Positions 1-14,094 of a stretch of 64,000 nucleotides of DNA are shown in pieces (position 1 is the first letter of the stretch; the number at the start of each line of letters is the position of its first letter). Below the pieces are notes generated by a model. It made no database searches. It was not told the origin of the DNA and was given only the letters and a program-made list of their open reading frames with translations. Made by a program: the position numbers and the translations under genes. Origin of the DNA: Ustulina deusta. Taxonomy: Eukaryota; Ascomycota; Sordariomycetes; Xylariales; Xylariaceae. The DNA lies in assembly GCA_023159155.1 (NCBI GenBank), contig JAJNNX010000036.1:372001-436000 (forward strand). Reading direction: 5' to 3'.

Positions 1-72
1 AGTTCTAAAAACTAGCTATATACTTAAATTAAAAAAAAAAAAAAAAACTATTTAACTATAAAATATAACAAA
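1..72. other. AT-rich flank left of the first retrotransposon
   Basis: Target sequence into which family E copy 1 was inserted. It ends in ACAAA, which pairs with ATAAA at 16221-16225 as a 5-bp target-site duplication differing by one C-to-T change. It contains a 17-base A run. No gene is visible. Confidence 0.6.
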
Positions 73-309
73 TATAACAGTCAGTACAGTCTTAGCAAGA
101 CCTGCAAAGACTCTAGACCCACATAGCAATAAAATAAGAAGTCTACGTACGGACCAACCTATAACTCTGCAGCTATATATATAAAGTCTATATCTACCTA
201 CTCTATAAACTCTAACTTCTTGTTTTTTTTTCTTTTTTTTTTAGTTTAAAGTTTTTATTTATAATATTAATAAACTAGCTATAAAAACTTTATTAAACTA
301 ATTATAACA
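73..309 (+). repeat. Family E 5' LTR of copy 1
   Basis: 237-bp LTR. Its ends correspond to TG...CA, with the first TG changed to TA as RIP predicts. The same sequence occurs at 15983-16220 (same orientation) and, inverted, at 5333-5568 and 15318-15545. The outer half (73-180) keeps many C and G residues that the other copies have lost. A variable T-rich run lies near 222-241. Confidence 0.9.
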
Positions 310-3189
310 CTACTTTAAGCTTACTAATTATTTATTAATAAATATTTAATAAATATATATTTTTTATTTTGCTATAATTAATAAAATATAAATAAACTTT
401 TTTTTTAAGTTATATATTTAATATAAAAGATTATATATTTTATAATATAAACCTAACTTTAATATAATTTTAATAAAACTTTTAATTTTTATATTACTTA
501 AAAATTAATAACTTATAAAAAACTTAACTTTAAATATTTTTATTTTATTTTTAGTTTTTAAATAATTAAAATAGTTTTAATTTTTAAATATAGCTAGCTT
601 TTTATTATTAAATAATTTTAAAAATTTTTTTTTTATAAAAAAAAAAAAAATTAAGTATTAAACTTTTTTATAAACGTTTTAAATAAACTAATATTTAAAA
701 AAAAATCTAAAAAAATTAAAAAATTAAAACTTAAAAAAGCAAAATCTAAACTAAAGCTAAAATAACCTAAAATAAATAATATATTTAAAAATATATTAAA
801 AAATATTATAGCTATATAAACTTATAATTTTATATTAGTTTTAATAAAACTTTTTTAATAAATAAAAAAAAAAAATATTAATTTTTTAATACGTTTATTT
901 TAATACTTTTAAAAAATAACTATAATTTAATAATAAAAAATATATTTAAAAGTATTAATTTTAAATTTTTTAGTTTTATTATTTTATTTTCTAACGCTTT
1001 AAACCTTATTTATATTAAAAAAACTAAAATATAAAAAATTAATTTTAGCAAGTTTATAAAAAATAAAGCTTTATTTAATAACTAAATTTATAAACTAGTA
1101 AAAAAACTAAGCAAAAATATTATTATATTTTGAACTAAAAATAGCTAATTTTAATATATTATAAATTAATTAAAAAAATATATTAAAAAATTAATAAACA
1201 TATATTTTTATTTAATTAAAAAATTATTTAATAATATTACTAAAATAATTTAAGTTTTATTAATAATTTATTATAATTTTAATTAAATAATTATTATTTA
1301 TAAAATATTTTAAATTTATATATATAAAACTAATAAAAATATTAATAAATTTATTTTTATATTTAATAGTTTAGCTTAAAAATATTAATTTATTAAGTTA
1401 TAATAAAAATATAAATTATAGAATTATTTTTATATAAAATTAAAAAAAAATTTATATAAAATTTATATAAATTTAAATATTTTTTATAAATTATTTATTA
1501 ATAAAATTATTAAATTAATATATAATATTAAATAAACTTATAAAAATTATTAATAAACTAAACTTATTAGTTTAATTAAACAAAAATCTAATTTAAATAA
1601 TTAAATTTTTAATTAACTTTAAAAATTTTAAAATATTTATTTTAAAATAATTAAAATAAGTACTAACTATAAAAAAAAAAAAAACCTATTAAAATAATAA
1701 AACTTGTTTTAATTATAATAAAAAAAAATATTTATTAATTAATTATTTTAACTAAAAACTTAAAGTTTTAAATATTTAACTAGTAAAAAAAATCTATAAT
1801 AAAAATAGCTTTAATAGTTTATTTAACTTAAAAAATAAATATAACTAATAAAATTTTTTTTATTAGTTTTTTTATTTATTTTAATTAAAATATATAACTA
1901 AAATAAATTAATAATATTAAAATAAAAACTTTAATTTTATATAATATTAAAACTTATATTTTTTTAATAATTAGTTATAAATTTATATAATAAATTAAAT
2001 AATAATTAAAAATAAAAATAGTTTGTTTAATTAAACTTTAAAAGTTTTATAATTACTAAAATAAAATAGTTAATAAAATCTATAAATATTTAATATATAT
2101 TTTAAAAATTAATAATTAATAATTTAAAAACTAAATATTTTAAATTATTAATTTTAGTTATAATATTATTATTAATATTAAATAATTAATAAAAACTTAA
2201 AAATAATAATTAATCTAACTAAATAATTTATTTTTATTAGTTTAATTTTTATTAATAATTATAATTAAACTTTTTAATTATAAATAATAAAATATAAACT
2301 TAAAAATATAAAAAAATACTAATTAATATAATTAAATATTAAAAAAATACTATTAAATATTAAAACAATTTTTTAAAAAAAAAACAATTATTTTAAAAAT
2401 AATTAAAACTAAAAAAATAAAAAAAAAATTTAAAACTTTTAAACTTAAAACAAAAAAAATCTATATAATAACTTTTAAAAAAAAAAACCTAAACTATTAT
2501 TAAAAAAATTAAATAAAACTTTTAGAATTATTTCTATTAAAATAAATAAAAACAACTAACTAAAAAAATTCTAAAAAAACTTATTATAATTAAATTTATA
2601 ACAATTAAAAATAATTATATTAAACTATTTAAAAAAAACTTAAAAATAATTAATATTTTATAAAAAAAAAAAACTTTAAATATATAAAGTTAATATAAAG
2701 CTTTTTATTTTTTTAGTTATTATACTTAAAAAAATTCTTTTTAAAAAAAAATCTAAAACTTTATTATTATTATAACTAAAGTTTAATATAATATTAAAAC
2801 TTAATAAAAAAAAATATTTTTAAACTTTATTAATATTAAATATTTATATAGTTTATTTTATTTAAAAAAAAATTTATAAATAAATTATTAATTATAAATT
2901 TTATTAAATAAAATATAAATTTAAATATTATTTTTATTTTATTTATATTTAAATTTAGGTTAATTAAATATAAATTTATAATTAATTATTAATAAAAAAA
3001 TATATATTTAAAAAATTAAATTATATTAGTTTTAAATATTAATACTATTATATTTAATTATTATAATATTATTTATTTTATAAAACTAAATATTATTAAA
3101 ACTTTTTATTAATTATTATTAATTATAAAATTATATTATTATTTTTTTAAACTTATAAAAAAATATTTTAATAAAAAGTTTTATTATTT

Positions 3190-3302
3190 AGTTTAAAAAT
3201 AAAACCTATTTAGTAGTAAGCTTTTATTAATATATAAATTTAAAAACTTTTAAATAAATTTATAAATATTTATATAAATAATATTTTAATTTATTTTAAA
3301 AT
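3190..3302 (+). pseudogene. Reverse transcriptase active-site remnant, family E copy 1
   Basis: In the frame starting at 3241 the sequence reads KFINIYINNILIYFK. This matches the Ty3/gypsy motif (F-V-x-V-Y-L/I-D-D-I-L-I-Y-S-K) with both catalytic Asp codons (3277-3282) changed to Asn, exactly the G-to-A change RIP makes. Upstream, A-F-I-N fits the conserved stretch that precedes it (A-T-F-Q-A-x-I-N). The same reading comes from copy 2 near 7905-8030 on the minus strand. The polymerase is dead. Confidence 0.8.
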
Positions 3303-4374
3303 TAAAAAATAGTACTAGATTTATTATAAAAAAATAATTTATTATTTATATTAAACTAAATATTAAAAAAATATTAAAAAATATTATTTTAATATATTTA
3401 TTATTAATTATTTAAAAATAATTATAAAAACTAAAATAAAAATAAAAATTAATTTTATAAAAATTTAAATAATTCTAAATTAAAATTTTAATAATTTTAA
3501 AAATATTAAATTAATTTAGTTATTTTTTAAACTTTATAATTATATTTATATATTTATTTATTATATTAATAAAATTACTACTTTTTTAAATTAATTATTA
3601 AAAAAAAATAAGTTATTTATAATAAAATTAAAATAAAAATAAGCTTTTAAATATATAAAACTACTAATATATAAAATATTTATTTTAGCTTTTTTTAAGC
3701 TTAGCTAACTAATATAAATAAAAATAAATATTTTATATAATATAATAAAAAATATTATTTAATAATAATAAAAAAATAAAACCTAAAAACTTATATAATA
3801 TTTTTTTAAAATAATAATATTAATTAAGCAAACTTATTTAATTTAAAATTATAAACTTTTAATAGTAATATAAACTTTAAAATATTACTACCTAAAGCTT
3901 TTTAAAACTAAACTTTTTATAATAATTAATTATTAAGTTTTATTATATTTTTTAAATAAATAAATTTTATTAATATAATAAATATATTAAGCTAACTTTT
4001 TATTAAACTTTAATATTATTTTTTAGTACTAATTAAAACAAAAAAATATAATAATTAATGTTTTATTAAAAAAAATAGCTAAACTTTTTATAATTAAAAT
4101 TAAAAAAGCTAAAAAAAAAACAATAATATTAATTCTGCTTAATAAAATATTAAATTTTATATTAATTATAGATTTTTTATTTAATATTTTTTAAAAAGCT
4201 AATCTAATAAACTTAATTAAATAAAAAAACTAGCTATAAAATCTAAAAAATAAAAACAAAAAGTTATATATACCTAAAATTATTTTAAATAAAACTATTT
4301 TTTTTTATATAGCTTTAATTTAAAAAACTTATATATTTCTAATTATTATATACTAAAATTAATATAAAACAATT

Positions 4375-5000
4375 AAAATATTAAAACAAAAATATTACTA
4401 GTTTTATTTAAAATATAATTATAAATAATATATATATAATTATTATAACTATAAAAAAAACAAAATATTATAAAACAAAACTTCTAGCTTTTTTTACTTA
4501 TTATTTATACTAGCTATAATATAGCAATATATAATAATAAATAGTAAAAACATACTACCTAACTAATAAGGTTATAATTATATATAAATATTTATAAATA
4601 AGTTTAGCTATTTAATTATAACTTTATTTAGCAAAAAAACAAATATTATAAAGTTACTAGCTATATAATACTATAAAAATCTATATAGATTTTTTAGTAT
4701 ATTAAATATATAAATATTAAATAATATAGAACTTTTTATTTTTAAATTTATAATAATAATTAATAATTTTATAAGTATTAAATATTATTTTAATAATATT
4801 TATTATTTTTAAACTTAAAAAACAATAAAATTAATTAATTAAAAATTAAACTAATAACTCTATTTTTATATTAATAAATACTAAAATAACTAAAATATCT
4901 ATTTTTTTATTTTAGACTTTATATATAATTTTTTATAGCACTTATTAATTAATATATTATTACTAAAAATAATAATAAAAATTAAAACATAAAACTTTTT
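4375..5000 (+). pseudogene. Integrase remnant (zinc finger plus core), family E copy 1
   Basis: Reading stops as tryptophan or glutamine, the translation follows the Ty3/gypsy integrase order: a YYW-like start, an eroded Cys-x2-Cys position (Tyr for Cys), then the position of the P-L-P-I-P...D-F-I stretch, then GYNYI*IFINKFSYL matching G-Y-D-A-I-x-V-V-V-D-R-x-S-K. Further on, LDFIYNFL fits the conserved L-A-E-F-A-Y-N-N-S block (near 4910-4940). Catalytic Asp positions read Asn. Superfamily assignment to Ty3/gypsy rests mainly on this region. Confidence 0.78.
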
Positions 5001-5332
5001 AATAATAAATATTAATAAAACTATTATAAATATTAATATAAAACAACAAACGTTTAAATTAGTTCGCTAAACCTAGAACGTTTAAAAAATAGCATATAAT
5101 ATAACAACCTTTACGCAAAAATAACATAAGCTATAAGCTAATAAAAAAAAACGCCTAATAAATTTTAAAATAAAAAATAAAGTTTTTTTAAAAAAAAAAG
5201 CTTTGTAATACAAGTACTAACTACTAGATTAAATTCCTAGTTAGTTAAACCTTTTAAAATCTTAAAAAAACAAAAATTTAGCTATATTTTTAATTTATTT
5301 AACTTTTATAAAATAAAAAACTTATTTTATAC

Positions 5333-5568
5333 TGTTACGATCAGTCAAGTAAAGCTTCCACAGCTAGTTTATTAATACTATAAACAAAGACTTTAAGCTA
5401 AAAAAAGAAAAAAAAAGAAAAAAAATTAGAGTTTATAAAATAAATAGATATAGATTTTATATATATAGCTATAGAGTTATAGGTTGGTCTATATATAGAT
5501 TTCCTATTTTATTACTATATAAGTCTAAAGTTTTTATAAGTTTTGCTAAAACTATACTAACTATTATA
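5333..5568 (-). repeat. Family E 3' LTR of copy 2
   Basis: 236 bp. The outer end (5333-5370) is well preserved and keeps CG and CA dinucleotides, whereas the inner end shows the final CA changed to TA. An A-rich run on the sense strand next to it (5569-5584 complement) is a candidate polypurine tract. Confidence 0.9.
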
Positions 5569-8500
5569 TTACTTTTTTTTAAAACTAAAAGTTTAAATAT
5601 AGTTTTAACTTAAAGTTATTAATAATATTAAGTTTATATAATTTTTTTATATTATATTACTTTATTATTATTTTTATAATTTTATAAAAAGTCCGAAAGT
5701 TTTTTTATAAGTTTTATAGAACTAGTTAAACTTAATTAATATATTTTTATAATTTTAAACTATATATTAAATATTATTAAAATTATAGCTTTTTTAAACA
5801 ATTTAATATTATAGCTTTTTGTTTTTTGTATATATTTTTAATTATTTAATTTGTTTAATTTTAAATTTTGCTTTATTATTAATATTTTTAGCTAAAAGCA
5901 ATAATTAAATTTATTAAAATAAAAAATTATTGTTTGCTTTTTATAATTAGTTAATATAAAATAAGTTTTTTATTTTATAAAAATTAAGCAAATTAAAAAT
6001 ATAATTAAATTTTTGTTTTTTTAAGATTTTAAAAAGTTTAACCGATTAAAAGTCTAGTTAAGTAGTTAGTACTTGCGTTATAAAGCTTTTTTTTTTTAAA
6101 AAGATTTTATTTTTTATTTTAAAATCTATTCAACATTTTTTTTATTAGCTTATAACTTATATTATTTTTATATAAAAATTGCTATATTATATATTATTTT
6201 TTAAATATTTTAAATTTAATAAACTAATTTAAATATTTATTATTTAATATTAAAATTTATAATAGTTTTATTAATATTTATTATTAAAAAGTTTTATGTT
6301 TTAATTTTTATTATTATTTTTAGTAATAATATTTTAATTATTTTAGTATTTATTAATATAAAAATAAAGTTATTAATCTAATTTTTAATTAGTTAATTTT
6401 ATTGCTGCTTAGGTTTAAAATAATAAAAACTATTAAAGTAGTGCTTAATATTTATAAAATTATTAATTATTATTATAAATTTAAAAATAAATAATTTTAT
6501 ATTATTTAATATTTATATATTTAATATATTAAAAAATCTATATAAACTTTTATAATATTTATTTTTTTACTAAGTAAAATTATAAATAAATAGCTAAACT
6601 TATTAATAAATACTTATATATAATTATAATTTTATTAATTAAATAATATATTTTTATTATTTATTATTATATATTATTATATTATAGCTAATATAAATAA
6701 TAAATAAAAAAAATTAAAAGTTTTATTTTATAATATTTTATTTTTTTTATAGTTATAATAATTATATATATATTATTTATAATTATATTTTAAATAAAAT
6801 TAATAATATTTTTATTTTAATATTTTAATTGTTTTATATTAATTTTGGTATATAATAATTAAAAATATATAAATTTTTTAAATTAAAGCTATATAAAAAA
6901 AAATAATCTTTTTTAAAATAACTTTAAATATATATAACTTTTTATTTTTATTTTTTAGATTTTATACCTAGTTTTTTTGTTTAATTAAGTTTATTAAGTT
7001 AGCTTTTTAAAAAATATTAAATAAAAAGTCTATAGTTAATATAAAACTTAATATTTTATTAAATAGGATTAATACTATTATTTTTTTTTTAGTTTTTTTA
7101 GTTTTAATTATAAAAAGTTTAGCTATTTTTTTTAATAAAACATTAATTATTATATTTTTGTATTTTAATTAATATTAAAAAATAATATTAAAGTTTAATA
7201 AAAAATTAGTTTAATATATTTATTATATTAATAAAATCTATTTATTTAAAAAATATAATAAAATTTAATAATTAATTATTATAAAAAACTTAGTTTTAAA
7301 AAGTTGTAAGTAATAATATTTTAAAGTTTATATTATTATTAAAAATTTATAGTTTTAAATTAAATAAACTTATTTAATTAATATTATTATTTTAAAAAAA
7401 TATTTTATAAATTTTTAGGTTATATTTTTTTATTATTACTAAATAATTTTTTTATTATATTATATAAAATATTTATTTTTATTTATATTAGTTAACTAAG
7501 TTTAAAAAAAGCTAAAATAAATATTTTATATATTAGTAGTTTTATATATTTAAAAGTTTATTTTTATTTTAGTTCTATTATAAAAAAATTTTTTTTTTTA
7601 GTAATTAATTCAAAAAAGTAGTAATTTTATTAATATAATAAATAAATATATAAATATAATTATAAAGCTTAAAAAATAACCAGATTAATTTAGTATTTTT
7701 AAAATTATTAAAATTTTAATTTAAAATTACTTAAATCTTTATAGAATTAATTCTAATTTTAATTTTAGTTTTTATAATTATTTTTAAATAATTAATAATA
7801 AATATATTAAAATAAAACTTTTTAATATTTTTTTAATATTTAGCTTAATATAAATAATAGATTATTTTTTTATAATAAGTTTAGTATTATTTTTTAGTTT
7901 TAAAATAAATTAAAATATTATTTATATAAATATTTATAAATTTATTTAAAAGTTTTTAGATTTATATATTAATAAAAGCTTACTATTAAGCAAGTTTTAT
8001 TTTTAAACTAAATAGTAAAACTTTTTATTAAAATATTTTTTTATAAGTTTAAAAAAAAAAATAATATAATTTTATAATTAATAATAATTAATAAAAAACT
8101 TTAATAATATTATAATAATTAAATATAATATTATTAATATTTAAAATTAATATAATTTAGTTTTTTAAATATATATTTTTTTATTAATAATTAATTATAA
8201 ATTTATATTTAATTAATTTAAATTTAAATATAAATAAAATAAAAATAATATTTAAGTTTATATTTTATTTAATAAAATTTATAATTAATAGTTTATGCAT
8301 AAACTTTTTTTTAAATAAAATAAATTATATAAATATTTAATATTAATAAAGCTTAAAAATATATTTTTTATTATTAAGTTTTAATATTATATCAAATTTT
8401 AGTTATAATAATAATAATATTTTAAATTTTTTTTTTTAAAAAAATCTTTTTAAATATAATAACTAAAAAAATAAAAAGTTTTATATTAATTTTATAAATT

Positions 8501-9752
8501 TAAAGTTTTTTTTTTTTAAAATAAAATTAGTTTATTATTAAAATCTTTTTATAATATTATTTAATTAATTTAAATTTATTTTTTTTATAAAATATTAATT
8601 ACTTTTAAATTTTTTTTAAATAGTTCGGTATAATTATTTTTAATTATTATAAACTTAATTATAATAAGTTTTTTTAAAATTTTTTTTAGTTAGTTATTTT
8701 TATTTATTTTAATAAAAATAATTCTAAAAATTTTATATAATTTTTTTAATAGTAGCTTATTTTTTTTTTTTAAAAATTACTATATAAACCTTTTTTGTTT
8801 TAAGTTTAAAAGTCCTAAATCTTTTTTATATTTTTTTAGTTTTAGGTATCTCTAAAATAATTATTTTAATATTTAATTATATTAATTAATATTTTTTTAT
8901 ATTTTTAAGTTTATATTTTATTTTTTATTATTGCTTAACTTATTATATAAACTTATAACTAATTATTAAAAAAATATAAGCTTTAGTATTATATAAAAGT
9001 AAAGTTTTTATTTTAATACTATTAATTTATAATTAAATAAATATTTTAAAAATAATTAATTTGTTTTAGCTATATATTTTAGTTAAAATAAATAAAGAAA
9101 TTAATAAAAAAACTTTTATTAGTTTTATTTATTTTTTAAATTAAATAAACTACTAGAGCTATTTTTATTATAGATTTTTTTTACTAATTAAATATCTAAA
9201 ACTTTAAGCTTTTAATTAAAGCAGTTAATTAAAAAATGCTTTTTTTTATTATAAATAAAACACATTTTATTATTTTAATAGGCTTTTTTTTTTTTATAAT
9301 TAGTGCTTATTTTAATTATTTTAAAATAAATATTTTAAAACTTTTAACATTAGCTAAAAATTAATAAGCAAATTTATTAAAAACTTAATTATTTAAATTA
9401 AATTTTTGCTTAATTAAATTAATAAGTTTAATTGATTAATAGTTTTTATAAATTTGTTTAATATTATATATTAATTTAATAATTTTATTAATAAATAATT
9501 TATAAAAAATATTTAAATTTATAAAAATTTTATATGAATTTTTTTTTAAATTTATATAAAAATAGTTTTATAATTTATATTTTTATTATAATTTAATAAA
9601 TTAATATTTTTAAGCTAAACTATTAAATATAAAAATAAATTTATTAATATTTTTATTAGTTTTATATATATAAATTTAAAATATTTTATAAATAATAATT
9701 ATTTAATTAAAATTATAATAAATTATTAATAAAACTTAAATTATTTTAGTAA
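5569..9752 (-). pseudogene. Eroded pol of family E copy 2 (3' part)
   Basis: This is the reverse complement of copy 1. 5569-5963 matches 15551-15982, and 5968-9752 matches about 5330 back to 1225. On the minus strand the reverse transcriptase remnant (ending in Y-I-N-N-I-L) lies at about 7905-8030 and the integrase remnant at about 6290-6900. The plus strand here shows G but little C, the mirror of the skew in copy 1. All frames carry many stops. Confidence 0.82.
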
Positions 9753-12700
9753 AATTAAAAAGCTAACCATGATTTTGTTTACTTGTTGGCTATAGGTCTA
9801 AAAGTAGCAGCTATAATATAACAATAAAGACTAATAAGTAAACGTTCAAACTATATATATATATATAAACCAGAAACACACAGCTATTTATTAATACAAA
9901 AAACTAGTCAAACCTTAAGTCTTATTTTATTTATAATAGTTTTTATAACAAGTTAATTGTTTAACATAAAAAATAAAATCTCTAGTAACAGTAGAAATAA
10001 CACACTAATCTTATTTTTACTTAATATAGGTACTCTATCTATACTAGGATTACTAGCAAACTTTATTATACTAAACAGCAGGCCATAAATACCTATAATT
10101 CACTTACTATAGAAACATCTTATATAGCCATATTTACTAATATAACCCCTATTAAATAAAAAAATATATTCTACCCCGCCCCTAGGAGCCCAACCTCTTT
10201 TGTTTCCATTTAGACCCAATAGTCCAGTTCTTTATAATCAATATTATTATACTTTATTACAAATAGGTTCAGTTAAACCAAACAGCAATAATTTATTTTA
10301 AAAATTAAGGCTATAAGATTTACTTATACTAGGTTGATTTAGACTTAATACTAAATCTATATTCTTTATATATCTACGTTATAATTTAGAACCAGAGCTA
10401 TTCTTAGCTAAGATAAAAAAATTTGGATTTTAATACTTTTATGCTTGTTGCAAGTATTATAAAGATAGTACACTATACTACTACGTTTTAAAAGAATAAA
10501 ATAACAAACAGCAATTTTAAAACTTTTATATATTTAATATTAATTATTTTTACCTAAATATTAAAAGTACTAAAAATAGAACTGCTGTTTAAAAGTATTT
10601 ATATAAAAACGGAGCTACTTATATAAAAAAAAATATAAAGCAACCTAAAAACTACTAAAAAGAGTCCAAACAGGACTTTTAAATATAAGCAGTTCTAATT
10701 AATATATAAGAAAAGTTTATATTAAAGTTTAAAAAAACAAACCTAAAAAACTTAATATTATATTATATAAATATTTAAATATATATAAACAACCAGTTCA
10801 AAAAAGCAGTACTAAAATATAACTTTTTTAAGCTAACAAAAGAATAAAAACTACTAAAAACTATAAAAAAATAGATATAGTCCAACCTAAAAACACTATA
10901 ATATAAATATATTTTTTTAAAATTAATATATTTAAAATAGGCTCCGCTTAAAAAGGTTAGTTAGGTACTAACCTACTTACTAAGGGAAAAGCCCTATTAA
11001 AAAAGACCTATACTTTTCTATAAGCTTAAGCCCCTTTTTTAGAGAGAAAAGATAAACTTCTAAAAAATACTACTCCTTTTTAAGCTTTTTTTTTCTATGC
11101 TAGAGTAGGCCAAAACCTACTTTTTTATAGTTATTATTTTATATATTTCTAAGTAGCTAACTAACTTTATATAGTACAACTAAAATTATTATGCCTATAT
11201 AGTAATATAAAACTATATAAAACAATATAAGCTAGATCACTTAGAAAATATTGTTATATAAATAAATATTAAAACGCTATATTACTAAATACTAATAAGA
11301 AATATATTATTATAGATAATATTTTATTAAGCAATAAAGATTTGTTTAAGTACTATAAATAAATATTTAGTTATTAGAATAACTTTTTAATAATTAACAA
11401 ATATATAAAAAAAACATACTTTATTAAATAAAGCTTACTATATATATACTTAGCAAATCAAAACCTAAAGGACTATAATAAAATAAATATTAAATAGCTC
11501 GAAAGAAATTATATTTTTATAAAAATATTTAAACTTTTATTTAAAAAAAAACAAAGTAGAACAAATATAATAAATATAAAGTTATTAGAACTAATAAATA
11601 AGTTTATAAAAAATATAAAAATAAATAAAAATTTTAAATAATAAAATAAAATATTAATTAATTAGAATACTAACTTAATCCTTATTAAATATAGTAGTAT
11701 TATATTTACTATTAAACAAGTTATTTTTTTTTATAAAATATATAATAGTAAATATATTCTAAACTTTTAAAATAAATAATATAATATTAAGTTTATCTAA
11801 AGTTAAACTAAACATAAGCTTAAAAATATCTAATAAAAGTTATATGTTAAATCAAAACGTAAAAATTGCACTGCAACAGTGCTTTTTAAACAGCTTTATA
11901 TTATCCGAAAACTTAGTATTAAAATTAAGAATTTTTTTTTTTTTTTTTTATTAAACGCAAAAAAATTATTGTTTATTTTTATAGCAGTAATACTACTTGT
12001 AACAAAAAAAACTCCATTTTAAATAGACTATTCTATAATAAACAATAGTACATTAATTAAAAATATAATATATAAATTATATTTTACTAAATTTTTTTTT
12101 TTAATATAAAAAAGTCTATTTATAATATTATTTTTAAATATTAACCAATGCTTAATAAGAAACTAATTTAAAAAAGAATAAAATTATAATCTAGAACTAA
12201 TATTAAAATAATATATTTTGTCTAATATAATATTGCTATGCTATTTTTAGTTAATAATACAAAAAAACAACTAATATTTGTTTATATTGCTAAACAGTAG
12301 ATTTTTAAAAAATAAACAAAAATAACCTATATTAGTAGTAAGTAATAATATAGACCTATAACTAGCTCTACTAAAACTTTTATTTTATACTTTTATATAT
12401 TTAATTCTTTTTTTTTTAGATATAACAAATATTAGGTAAATCTAAACAGTAATATTCTACTAAGCTAAAACATAAATATTACAAAACTAAGATATACAAA
12501 GTTCTATATTAAGACTTAGTTCTTTAATAAAAAGTTTATTGCTAACGCAGTAAAAACTTAGCAAAAAATTAGAACTAGGCAGTAAGAATTTTATATTTTT
12601 ATTTCTAATATATATTTTAATAAAAATAAAAGTATTATTATTATTATCTTTACTAATAATTTATATTTTTTAATAATGCTTAATACGTATAGATTAATAT

Positions 12701-14094
12701 AAATATTAAATAAAGCAGTAATAAAAGTAGTCAGGTTAGAAATAGCGCTAATAGCTGCTATAATATTTATAAAGCATAATAATAACTATTCCTTTTTTAG
12801 ATTAAGTAATAAAAAGGCTATAATTTTACTAAAGGTTTTATTAGAGTTTTATAATTTATGCCTAAATATACGGTTAGTTTTTTTACTTAGTAACCAAGCT
12901 ATAAATTCCAATTTATAACAAGCAGCCTATTAATAATAATAAAAAATTTGTTGCTAATAAGCATACAAAGCCTAGTTATAATATTGCTTTTAATAATAAA
13001 AACGTTTGAACTTATAAAACAAATCGGAATTAATATGATTTTAAACAAAAGAATAAAAACTTAATAATAGGGGGTAATAGCAATTCTATATAAAAAAGAT
13101 AATATATAAGTGGCAAATGTAAAGATAAATATAAAGCAAAAAGTTATTTCTAAGCAGGTAATTTTTAAACCTAATATTTTTTTTAATATTAATGCTAGTA
13201 ACCCGTATAGCATATAAGTCCGTATAACGCTTAATGCTTTAAAAAGTAATAATATTTAAAATACTAATAGCTAGATTAGTAGCTTTAATATATACTAAAT
13301 TAAGTAACTTAAAAGTAATTATATAATATATATAATTTTTATTTAGAAGTAGTTAATAAGCCTAAAAATAAATAGTTGTAGTTTAATAATACTAATTTAA
13401 TAAAAAGAAAATAGAACTAAATAAAATAGCATAATTTCTAATAAAAGCCTAAAAAGCAGGCTAAATAAACAGAAAAATAGATTTTTTAAAGTCTAATAAT
13501 ATGCTATTTTCAAATAATAATAAAAATAAATATAGCAACTAAACTAACAATTATTATTAGAAATACAAAATTAATATATAAATAAATATTAGATCTTTTT
13601 TTAACGTAGTTAGCTATTTTAAAAAAGTAAATAGAACAGAAATAATTACTTCTTATAAATAAACAACTAATGTTATATTTATATAAATAAGAATAGGCAT
13701 AAATATATAAAAGCAAATATTATATATATATATATAAAATAATTTACTAATAATAATTATACTTAAAACAAATGGGCGTATTGCTAATATTAAAATATAA
13801 TATTGCAAGAAAAGATCTATTTGTTAGGCGTATTGCTAGGCTAACTAATAATTAATAACTATTGGTTGCTAAGTATTAAGCAACCATAATAATAATATAT
13901 ATTAGGCGGGACTTTCTGCGGACTAGTATTAATAATCATTGTTGATACTAGATTAAACAAATATAACATAAAAGATTCTAAAATAAACGGGGCGGTATTT
14001 ACTGGCCTTATTAAAGCAGTAGGATTTAGGGTTCCTATTGGTTTACTAACCCTGCGGTAGTATTAGAGATACTAATATACTAAAATTATAGTTA
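9753..14094. mobile_element. Unidentified 4.3-kb segment inserted in family E copy 2
   Basis: Family E homology stops after ...TTTTAGTAA at 9752 and resumes at TAATATTATT near 14095; copy 1 (about 1225) is the uninterrupted reference. The segment is clearly less AT-biased than its surroundings, with pockets such as 10165-10220, 11040-11120 and 13905-14060 that keep CC, CG and GG. I see no LTR pair or terminal inverted repeat. A weak 8-bp flank similarity (TTTAGTAA / TATAGTTA) is not convincing. Translations on the plus strand between 11200 and 13100 give long glutamine/lysine-rich stretches if stops are read through (for example near 12700-13000), but I recognise no family. It is present once in the window. 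Confidence 0.55.

Larger units (their letters stand above)
310..5332 (+). pseudogene. Eroded gag-pol of family E copy 1 (5' and central part)
   Basis: This internal region follows the 5' LTR. The first part (310-2700), where gag and protease should lie, shows no motif I can read. A reverse transcriptase active-site remnant lies at 3200-3300 and an integrase remnant at 4375-5000, in the gag-PR-RT-RH-IN order of Ty3/gypsy. The strand is strongly skewed: 2341-2520 contains C but no G. The region is repeated inverted at 5968-9752 and 14095-15317, so its limits are well supported. The 3' end of the internal region is at 15551-15982. Confidence 0.8.

Noticed and set aside
73..5568. A DNA transposon with 237-bp terminal inverted repeats
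   Set aside because: 73-309 and 5333-5568 are inverted relative to each other, which looked like terminal inverted repeats. The TATAC duplication and the matching ends at 15318-15545 and 15983-16220 show two nested LTR elements instead.
13510..13716. 68-codon open reading frame on the minus strand
   Set aside because: Composition is I, Y, F, L, N and S as expected from random AT-rich sequence. No start context or partner gene; it lies inside the unidentified 4.3-kb insertion.
14040..14094. Helitron 3' terminus (hairpin followed by CTAA)
   Set aside because: The hairpin stem is only 6 bp, there is no matching 5' TC terminus, and sequence between CTAA and the resumed family E host is unexplained.
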